A stretch of 5,327 nt of DNA from Candidatus Omnitrophota bacterium (lineage in GTDB: Bacteria > Verrucomicrobiota > Verrucomicrobiia > Limisphaerales > UBA1319), in contig JAMCZD010000376.1 of assembly GCA_023473405.1 (NCBI GenBank), positions 1 through 5,327 of the forward strand. The letters run 5' to 3'. Under the pieces are notes generated by a model that ran no database searches, was not told the origin of the DNA, and worked only from the letters and a program-made list of their open reading frames with translations. This document shows positions 1 through 4,837 of the stretch, in pieces; the stretch's first letter is position 1, and every line of letters starts with the position of its first letter. The translations under genes were made by a program, and so were the position numbers.

Positions 1-112
1 AAAGTGAAACCAGAAAAAAAAGAAAATATTTTTCCAAAGGGAAGTTGGAAGGGGAAAAACCAACTCGAAACTTTCCGCGCTGACGATGCCTCAGGTCAAA
101 ATGAGAATTGCT

Positions 113-793
113 GTTGTTGTACAGGCTGGCCTTGGAGGCCGCGCCGGCCACAATGACTCTGGGAACATCGGCAGGCACCATCAGGCGGTCTTTCGCGTCA
201 GGATGGCCCAGCACCGCGTTCGTGAGCAAAAGCAGGATTTGACGAATCGGAACGTGCAGACCGTTGTAGTCACAAAGCTCCAGCAGCGCCCGCAACCGCG
301 CATGAACGAGCGGGGTTTGCAGCAACTCGTAATTGTGGCGGATAGGGCACTTGGAGCCGAACACTTCATTCTCACCAGGAACACCACGCTGGAGTTCCTG
401 CCATCAAGGATGTCCTAAGAACGCCTCCATTGCCCGGTCGAGCAGTTCAGCGGAACCAGAGCGGCTCGAGTTGAAAAACTTCAAGCGAACGCCGTTTTGC
501 TCCTGCCGGTCTTCGACGAGCAAATCTTCGAACACTTGACGCGCCCGTTTTACGTCCTCAGTCTCCTTCAGGCGCCGAAAGGACTCAATCACTTGGTCAT
601 TGTTGCCCGCGATGAGGGCAATTACTTTGGAATCCGGATGAAATAACGAATGGCAAAACCTCTGTAGCAACTCCTCCATCCCCGGTTCCCATGCCATTCG
701 TGCTCGACGGCAATCCGTCTCTTTCTTACAAACCGTTCCACCGGTTGCGCGCGCGGCGGTTAACATATCCATCCCGCGAAGCAGATTTAGCAC
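113..793 (-). pseudogene. Decayed ATPase-like gene, C-terminal half, with in-frame TGA
   Basis: The reading frame opens with GTG at 793 and stops at TGA 404-406 after 129 codons. The same frame then stays open past the TGA to the window edge. The residues after the stop read as ordinary conserved protein, with WQELQRG, CPIRHNYELL, VPIRQILLLL, GHPDAKDRLM and ASLYNN ending at 113, so the gene once spanned the stop. The segment KVIALIAGNNDQVIESFRRL resembles the beta-strand and sensor-1 region of AAA/P-loop ATPases. No Walker A motif is visible, so the 5' part appears to be lost. The first 20-30 residues (LNLLRGMDML and onward) may not be original. From 112 to 1 the frame is open, but it becomes A/T-rich and no longer looks like the same protein, so the 3' end is probably lost too. 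The frame opens inside the end of the small ORF at 787-1035, overlapping it by 7 nt. I do not recognise the family with certainty; the ATPase assignment is inferred from the sensor-like strand. The pseudogene call is firmer than the function. Confidence 0.6.
404..406 (-). other. In-frame premature TGA stop in ATPase-like gene
   Basis: The codons around it read F-L-G-H-P-stop-W-Q-E-L. A single substitution from GGA (Gly), CGA or AGA (Arg) would create it. TGA is also the stop of the HNH-S24 gene (1362-1364) and of the hicB-like gene (4340-4342), so TGA reassignment in this genome is unlikely. Confidence 0.7.
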
Positions 794-1035
794 TTACCTT
801 TTACGTGCCAGACACAATGGTTGTAAATGCGGCATTGGGCAGAATGAATTTTCCCGTCAGAAAGCCCTCCGCTGCGCCTTTCAACGAAGCGATTTGGCAA
901 CCTGATCCACTTGCGCTGAAAGTCGGCTATCGGAATCCGAATGGAAAGGCCACGCCGTTCGTGCCCATATCCCTCCCATCGAATCCACACGAACTGCTTC
1001 GAGACCCGCATCAGGCGGTATCGCTTCCTAAGCAT
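787..1035 (-). CDS. Small basic hypothetical protein (82 aa)
   Basis: I do not recognise this protein. It would be 82 residues starting at ATG 1035-1033. This start is chosen because GGAGGTGA lies on the minus strand at 1047-1040, four bases before the ATG, the best ribosome binding site in the window. A GTG five codons upstream in the same frame is possible but would overlap that site. The product is strongly basic and aromatic, with an Arg/Lys-rich start (MLRKRYRLMR), a VWIRWEGYG stretch, IPIADFQRKWIRLPNRF and a tail with several Cys and His. I see no signal peptide or membrane segment. It lies downstream of the HNH-S24 gene on the same strand, after about 325 bases without a gene. Its stop TAA overlaps the GTG that opens the ATPase-like frame. 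It could be a genuine small protein or the 5' fragment of a longer one; the natural-looking part ends near residue 55. Confidence 0.4.
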   Translation of the reverse strand: MLRKRYRLMRVSKQFVWIRWEGYGHERRGLSIRIPIADFQRKWIRLPNRFVERRSGGLSDGKIHSAQCRIYNHCVWHVKGKC

Positions 1036-1047
1036 AGGTTCACCTCC

Positions 1048-1059
1048 CACGACGTCGTG
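1048..1059. promoter_or_regulatory. Perfect 12-bp palindrome upstream of small ORF
   Basis: CACGACGTCGTG equals its own reverse complement. It abuts the GGAGGTGA ribosome binding site of the ORF that starts at 1035. The position would suit an operator or a short RNA hairpin controlling translation. No convincing -35/-10 pair was found just upstream on the minus strand, so the regulatory role is inferred. Confidence 0.35.
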
Positions 1060-1361
1060 TTACTGATGTTGGGACCAGTGCTGTGCACATCGTCTCGCTG
1101 TCATGTCGGATCATTGCCTTAGCAGCGATCGCCACGTTTTTTCTCGTTTCACAGGTTCAATTCAAATGATACTCCTCGCGTGCAACAAAAGCCATCGCAA
1201 CTGGCTAGCCTGCCCAATAACGGGCTTTCGAGGGCACGACGCAACGCACCCCGCCGCGCGGATCAGCAGTGTCTCCATGGCACCGAGGCATCAAATGAAT
1301 ATGGCCTGTGGAGAACAGATGGGCATCGAATCTTCATAACGCCTTGCAGAGGCAATGAGCA
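1060..1361. other. Gene-free stretch between HNH-S24 gene and small ORF
   Basis: No frame on either strand has a convincing start, ribosome binding site and family-like protein. A 24-residue minus-strand frame from ATG at 1335 ends quickly and looks fortuitous. A short GCCC-AATAAC-GGGC hairpin at 1212-1225 has only four base pairs. No strong terminator for the HNH-S24 gene was seen. The stretch may be the remains of a deleted gene, but nothing is recognisable. Confidence 0.5.
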
Positions 1362-3101
1362 TCACTTTGCCGGAGCGAGCATTTGGATGAATTCGGCAAT
1401 AACGCGCAAATCGTTGTCGTCTTCAGATGTGAACACTAGAATGGGAAATTTCTCGCGATCGGGATTATCCGGGATTAGTTGAATGGTTTCATGACTCCAA
1501 CCATTTTCGTCTACTAATTTCGTGCTCCGATAACGCTTTACCGTGTAGGTGCCTCCCGTCTCCGGATCCGCGATGTCTCGCTTTTGGACCAACACAACGC
1601 GCCCCTGCCTTGTTCCCTCCACGGGGCTGCGAAACACACAATAGGCGCCATTTCCAATGGTTGGCGTCATGGATTCGCCCACGACCCGCGTCACAAACAT
1701 TCCTTTAGCGAGGCGTATCGAAAGCCCATGTTTTGCAGCATTGATCCAGCCTTCAGGCTCCGGTGCGTCGCCCTCCAAAAAGGCGCCTGCAGCTACCTTC
1801 AACGAATAAAACGGGAGCCATCCCGATCCGGATTGCCGGTGGGTCTCAATTGGAAATAGTTCAATGACCCTTGTTGCCGCGATGGGTTCTCGTCTCTCAA
1901 GGCCAGCCGCATCATCCGGGACTGCGTCAGTTCCAGCGTCGGTCCGCGTCTCCATCAAGAGGAGCGGAGAAGGCATACGCCAGCCGGACTGAAATCCTTG
2001 ATTCATGGCGACTTGCGCCTGCGGCAAGATAACGTCACGGTACTTTTTCTCAAAGTCATTTTCGCCCAAGGCGATCAATCTTGTGGCGTCTAGTTTGAAG
2101 CAGTCGGTGTAGTCCTCAAGCAACTTGGGACGCTTCTTGACAACCTCAACGGCGCCCAAATGCAGTTTTGCCAGGCGTGGCAGGTAAAGCTCGAGGTCCG
2201 GCAGGACATCGTTCTTGCTGGAGTTCGTTGCCATCTCAACCGGTGTCAGGTTCCAGAGCAAATCATGCGCGACAAAGCTCCACGGAAGAAAATGGTCAAT
2301 GGTGAAGTTGCAGCCCAACGGCCGGTCGGAATAGATGTCACGGAATTTATCCGACTTGCCCGCCTTCTCGAAGTTAGCCTGGACCAACCGCCAGAACTGG
2401 CGAGCGGCTGTGAGTTGGCGTTCAGTTGGCGCGCGCAGCTTGTTCACAACACCCGGGACATTGGGATTTCGCGCTTGCAAGTAGAGTGCGAAGTAATGTT
2501 CAGCGAATGCCTGCACGACGTCCATGTTTTCTACCAGAAATGCGCGCCATGAATCATTAAACCGGATGCTCCCATCATCGAACCAGTAGGGGCTGGCAAA
2601 TGGCGTGCGCTGGCTCTCCCTCGCCAGCACTTGGATTCTACCGTCTCGCCGCCTGTCTTCCGTACCACGCAACTTCTCGGCGAACCACGGCGCCAGGAAG
2701 CGTGTCGGCACGTAACGCCTGAAGCAATCGAGTTCCGCCCTGGTTTCAGCGGAGCTGTCCACGAAACTGCGTATGGTGTCCGGCTTCGCATTCGTCTCAA
2801 GCCCAAACTGCCGCTGAATGGCTAAAATCACATTCTGCAACTTGTCCTGTCGGCCAAGCGATAGCCGGTATAGACAGACCGGATGCCAGGCACTCACCGC
2901 CATCTCCGTGAATAGGTCGGTGAGCGCGAACGCCCCAGCCTTGTTCCTCCCGAGCAGTGAAAGGATGGCGAGGAACCAGACGAGCTTGTAGGAGTTGGTG
3001 GTGTCCTTGAATACCTGGCCGAGGTAGAAGGTCTTCTCCGGGTAACGGAGGGCAACCCCCGCCAGAGGCGTGGCTTGATTCGTTGTGATAACGTCAACCA
3101 T
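1362..3101 (-). CDS. HNH endonuclease fused to C-terminal S24 (LexA/UmuD-like) peptidase
   Basis: This intact 579-residue protein has two catalytic modules. The N-terminal part (about 1-380) begins with the TTNSYKLVWFLAIL stretch seen in a family of defence-island HNH proteins. It holds an HNH nuclease core at about 264-300: D269-H270 in IDHFLPWSFVAHD, N284 in LWNL, and N293/K296 in NSSKNDVLP. A low-complexity linker (about 383-425) follows. The C-terminal 150 residues form an S24 peptidase fold, with nucleophile S477 in VGESMTP (codon 1671-1673) and general-base K522 in YTVKRY (codon 1536-1538). Ala438-Gly439 in KVAAGAF lies 38-39 residues before S477, close to the roughly 35 seen in LexA and UmuD, so it is a plausible self-cleavage site. 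There is no helix-turn-helix, so it is unlikely to be a LexA-type repressor. The expected role is a DNA nuclease used in defence, with the peptidase controlling activity; this control is inferred. The ATG directly follows the stop of the DUF4007 stub (TAAATG), with only a weak GAG ribosome binding site, which suggests translational coupling. The stop codon is TGA. Confidence 0.9.
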   Translation of the reverse strand: MVDVITTNQATPLAGVALRYPEKTFYLGQVFKDTTNSYKLVWFLAILSLLGRNKAGAFALTDLFTEMAVSAWHPVCLYRLSLGRQDKLQNVILAIQRQFGLETNAKPDTIRSFVDSSAETRAELDCFRRYVPTRFLAPWFAEKLRGTEDRRRDGRIQVLARESQRTPFASPYWFDDGSIRFNDSWRAFLVENMDVVQAFAEHYFALYLQARNPNVPGVVNKLRAPTERQLTAARQFWRLVQANFEKAGKSDKFRDIYSDRPLGCNFTIDHFLPWSFVAHDLLWNLTPVEMATNSSKNDVLPDLELYLPRLAKLHLGAVEVVKKRPKLLEDYTDCFKLDATRLIALGENDFEKKYRDVILPQAQVAMNQGFQSGWRMPSPLLLMETRTDAGTDAVPDDAAGLERREPIAATRVIELFPIETHRQSGSGWLPFYSLKVAAGAFLEGDAPEPEGWINAAKHGLSIRLAKGMFVTRVVGESMTPTIGNGAYCVFRSPVEGTRQGRVVLVQKRDIADPETGGTYTVKRYRSTKLVDENGWSHETIQLIPDNPDREKFPILVFTSEDDNDLRVIAEFIQMLAPAK

Positions 3102-3281
3102 TTAGCACTCGAAACCTATACCCAATACGCAGCCGATGCCGAGACGATTCCGAAAGAACTTGCCTTCCTCGGCAAACAGCTTGGGATGATTGCTTAGTCC
3201 ATGGACGGCTTTTGGCAACCAAGTGTAACGGCACGGAAATGACTCGTGCCCAGCAATGCGATAAGCTTTCTCCGTAACCAC
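3102..3281 (-). pseudogene. DUF4007 gene stub (5' end only)
   Basis: The frame starts at GTG 3281-3279, with AAAGGTGA just upstream as ribosome binding site, and runs 59 codons to TAA at 3104-3102. A second in-frame GTG two codons earlier lies within that site. Residues 9-40 (IAGHESFPCRYTWLPKAV then LSNHPKLFAEEG) match the start of DUF4007 proteins, which open with a GHE(S/T)FP-R-Y-WL signature. The full family is about 300 residues, so roughly four fifths is gone. After residue 40 the protein reads RNRLGIGCVLGIGFEC, only loosely like the family's LGVGKNM-like continuation. Either an internal deletion joined the N-terminus to the last codons of the gene, or a rearrangement created a new end. 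DUF4007 proteins are, to my knowledge, found in phage-defence islands, some with sulfurtransferase-type DNA modification genes. The stub probably survives as the leader that carries the promoter and couples translation to the HNH-S24 gene. Confidence 0.65.
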
Positions 3282-3304
3282 ACTCACCTTTAAACGAGGG
3301 CGAC

Positions 3305-3333
3305 AGGATACTCTCGAGTGGAGGGATTGTCGA
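3305..3333 (-). promoter_or_regulatory. Predicted sigma70-type promoter for DUF4007 stub and HNH-S24
   Basis: On the minus strand a -35 TCGACA (3333-3328, one mismatch to TTGACA) is followed by exactly 17 bases and a -10 TATCCT (3310-3305, two mismatches to TATAAT). Transcription would start near 3298, giving a 5' leader of about 17 bases that contains the AAAGGTGA site before the GTG at 3281. The spacing and position agree well with a functional promoter for the two-gene unit. Confidence 0.5.
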
Positions 3334-3336
3334 GAG
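3311..3336. promoter_or_regulatory. Inverted repeat overlapping promoter, candidate operator
   Basis: CTCTCGA (3311-3317) and TCGAGAG (3330-3336) form a perfect 7-bp inverted repeat separated by 12 bases. It covers part of the -35 box and the whole spacer up to the base next to the -10. A dimeric repressor bound here would block RNA polymerase. It does not match the E. coli SOS box (CTGT-N8-ACAG). The regulator is unknown and is not encoded intact in the window. Confidence 0.4.
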
Positions 3337-3352
3337 CGAATCTTGCCACGCG

Positions 3353-3370
3353 GCGGATGAGGGCATCCGC
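3353..3370. repeat. REP-like hairpin
   Basis: GCGGATG-AGGG-CATCCGC forms a perfect 7-bp stem with a 4-base loop in non-coding DNA upstream of the promoter. This size and GC-rich form suit a dispersed extragenic palindrome. Only one copy is in the window, so the repeat status is inferred. It has no T-tract and is not a good intrinsic terminator. Confidence 0.35.
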
Positions 3371-3561
3371 GCTCCAATGTGTGGGTCTCGCCATGGTTGG
3401 CTTTGGTTAAGAAACACGAGGAAACGAAGGAAACAAAGAGCGGTTCAAAGGAATTCAACTTGCGCTTCATAAATCGGTCCAAGTCGCCCTTTGATCAGTC
3501 CTGTATTCATTCCGAAAAATGGCCGCGGCGGTGGCGGAAGGAGGCCATGCGGTCGGGTTCT
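3371..3561. other. Gene-free stretch with purine-rich tract
   Basis: The plus strand carries a purine-rich run at about 3409-3440 in which GAAAC recurs at 3411, 3421 and 3430, roughly one helical turn apart. The rest shows no convincing gene on either strand. Minus-strand frames that run through it from the ARPP-1-like fragment become proline-rich and lose family character. Confidence 0.4.
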
Positions 3562-3840
3562 CGCGTAAGCGGCCATGAGGGAGACTATGTCCATTCCGGC
3601 AGGGGCGCCCCCGATGAAGGCGAGCAGGCCGATATGGTTAGGGACGGGCTTGAAGATTTCATTGCATTGGGCGAGGTCGTCTTCCATGGCTTTGAAAATG
3701 TTGCTCATGGCGGAGGTGGGCGAGTGGGCGCCAGCCTTGACCTGGAGCGCGGCAATGCCGTCCCAAACTTCGCCCTGGTTGGAATGGTGGGTGCCGGACG
3801 CCTCGAGGGAGCCGTGGCCGGATTGGGTTTTACGGGAACG
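3562..3840 (-). pseudogene. ARPP-1/DUF6569-like domain, internal fragment
   Basis: Read from 3840 downward, the frame gives SNQGEVWDGIAALQ, AGAHSPTSAM, FKAMEDDLAQ, VPNHIGLLAFIGGAPAGMDI and VSLMAAYA. This order of motifs resembles the ARPP-1/DUF6569 domain, including the family's glycine-rich strand near the C-terminal half. The reaction of this family is not established. There is no start codon at the left of the domain, and the usual beginning of the protein is missing. The conserved part ends near 3562, after which the frame turns into proline-rich, non-family sequence and stops at 3445-3447. An ATG at 3708 could open a shorter frame but would cut the domain in two. The fragment is fused at 3837-3840 to the methyltransferase remnant, one frame apart, so both ends are deletion scars. 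Confidence 0.55.
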
Positions 3841-4350
3841 TGGGAAGGGTCACGCAGCTTTTCCAAGTAGTCATAGGCCACTGCCCTTTCAGTCGGAAGC
3901 ACGACATCCACCAGCATCACGCGGCCTTGGGGGGCGCATACACGCACCATCTCGGCGAGAACCGCGGCAGGCTGAAGGAAGCGGTGAAAGGTGTGGCGCG
4001 TAAAGGCAAACGAAAAGCTCCCGTCAGCGAAAGGGAACCTCGAGACATCGCCAATCTGCCAGCTCAGGTTGTGAATTCCCCGCTCGCGTTGGAGTTGGCA
4101 AGCGCGCTCAATCATGGCCGGCGTGATGTCAAAGCCCGTGACATGGCGGGCTGCCGAGGCAAAGGCGCAAGCGAGGAGACCATGGTCACAGCCCACATCG
4201 AGCACGCTGTGGGGAAGAAGTGACCCCTGAAAGGGACAGCATCAGGTCGAAGGCGCTCTGGCTGGAACGTTCCATTTTGTTGGCAAACGAAATCGCTTGT
4301 CGTGTGAATTGGTTAAGAACCGCTTGGTTGTGATGGGCATCATTTTGCAT
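3837..4350 (-). pseudogene. Class I SAM-dependent methyltransferase, frameshifted and 3'-truncated
   Basis: The start is ATG 4350-4348. The N-terminus (MQNDAHHNQAVLNQFTRQA, then FANKME and AFDLMLSLSGVTS) matches the beginning of UbiE/Methyltransf_11-like enzymes. Near 4207-4218 the frame must shift by one base, at a TTCTTCCCC run on the minus strand, for the protein to continue as HSVLDVGCDHGLLACAFA. That is motif I, the SAM-binding loop, with D-G-C-D-H-G where E/D-x-G-x-G-x-G is usual. The acidic end of strand 2 (VTGFDITPAMIERA), then GDVSRFPFADGSF and LAEMVRVCAPQGRVMLVDV, follow as expected. The last family-like residues are KLRDPSHV, ending at 3837. Beyond that point the frame runs out-of-frame through the ARPP-1-like fragment to a stop at 3705. 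About one third of the usual length (roughly 250 residues) is missing. The substrate cannot be told. The start overlaps the end of the HicB-like gene by 11 bases. Confidence 0.75.
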
Positions 4351-4543
4351 CTTCAGGCGCGCCACGCAAACCGTCCTCGCGACGATCGAGCAAAATCAAA
4401 CGGATCGCCTCCCGCAAACTTTCCCGGCAATCCTCGACCGATTCCCCTTGCCCGTTCGCGCCAGGAATCTCAGGGCAGTAACCCCGGTAGCCGCCCTCAG
4501 GAGCGTGCTCGATTGCCGCTGCAAACTCATTTCGCACGGCCAA
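4340..4543 (-). CDS. HicB-like antitoxin, solitary
   Basis: This 67-residue protein matches the HicB/UPF0150 family: a partial RNase-H-like fold with NEFAAAIEHAPEGGYRGYC, then PEIPGANGQGES, VEDCRESLREAI, and DRREDGLRGAPEDA. HicB proteins bind and neutralise the HicA mRNA interferase and often repress their own operon. The start is taken as TTG 4543-4541, because GGAGG stands six bases before it on the minus strand; a GTG two codons later is possible but badly spaced. No HicA is seen. Upstream is only a short non-coding stretch and a tandem repeat; downstream lies the methyltransferase remnant, overlapping by 11 bases. The C-terminus (EDAK) looks a few residues short for this subfamily, and hicA may have been lost at that junction. 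Without its toxin it is probably a relic or a stand-alone regulator. Confidence 0.8.
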   Translation of the reverse strand: MAVRNEFAAAIEHAPEGGYRGYCPEIPGANGQGESVEDCRESLREAIRLILLDRREDGLRGAPEDAK

Positions 4544-4618
4544 ATCCTACCTCCGAATGGGAACCCCGGCAGGCCAGCCCATAAATGCCTGGAATCAGGC
4601 TTGTTTAGCGAATAGTTA

Positions 4619-4695
4619 ATGGCTGATGGCTAATAGCTGATGGCTAATGGCTAATGGCTGATGGCTGATGGCTGAGGGCTGAGGGCTGATGGGTG
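4619..4695. repeat. Heptanucleotide tandem repeat, 11 units
   Basis: Eleven successive 7-base units run from 4619: ATGGCTG, ATGGCTA, ATAGCTG, ATGGCTA twice, ATGGCTG three times, AGGGCTG twice and ATGGGTG. A degenerate tail (ATGGG, ATGGGCG) follows. Variation is mostly at positions 2, 3 and 7. On the minus strand it would translate as a repeated AISHQ-type peptide, but there is no sign of a real gene. The array separates the decayed minus-strand block from the plus-strand radical SAM gene. Confidence 0.9.
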
Positions 4696-4837
4696 ATGGG
4701 ATGGGCGCCGGGCAAGATGATGGACAAATGGGTTCGCAAGCGATATGCTCACGGTCGATTGACACACTTCTGGAACCAAACCGGGCCGGGCGCTGGTATT
4801 GCCTCCGGACGGGAGAGACACACGAGGGAGTCATAAG

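Noticed and set aside
404..406. TGA recoding (selenocysteine or an alternative genetic code)
   Set aside because: TGA ends the HNH-S24 and HicB-like genes, and the position shows no catalytic-cysteine context; a nonsense mutation is simpler.
86..418. Plus-strand open frame at the left end
   Set aside because: It is antisense to the decayed ATPase-like gene, which carries the conserved-looking motifs.
1212..1228. GCCC-AATAAC-GGGC followed by TTT, as an intrinsic terminator
   Set aside because: The stem has only four base pairs and the T-run is three bases; no plus-strand gene ends there.
1331..1361. Integron attC-like boundary (GGCGTTATG on the minus strand) after the HNH-S24 stop
   Set aside because: No complementary partner core site at a proper distance was found, and no integrase is present.
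3379..3870. Long plus-strand open frame across the ARPP-1-like region
   Set aside because: It is the antisense of the family-like minus-strand frame, with no ribosome binding site and no recognisable protein motif.
3840..4223. Plus-strand open frame opposite the methyltransferase
   Set aside because: The minus-strand frame shows clear SAM methyltransferase motifs, so this frame is a shadow.
4589..4602. GCCTG-GAAT-CAGGC hairpin followed by TTGTTT, as a plus-strand terminator
   Set aside because: The stem is five base pairs and no plus-strand gene lies upstream.
4759..4764. TTGACA as -35 box for the radical SAM gene
   Set aside because: No -10-like hexamer occurs at 16-19 bases downstream; the sequence there is GC-rich.
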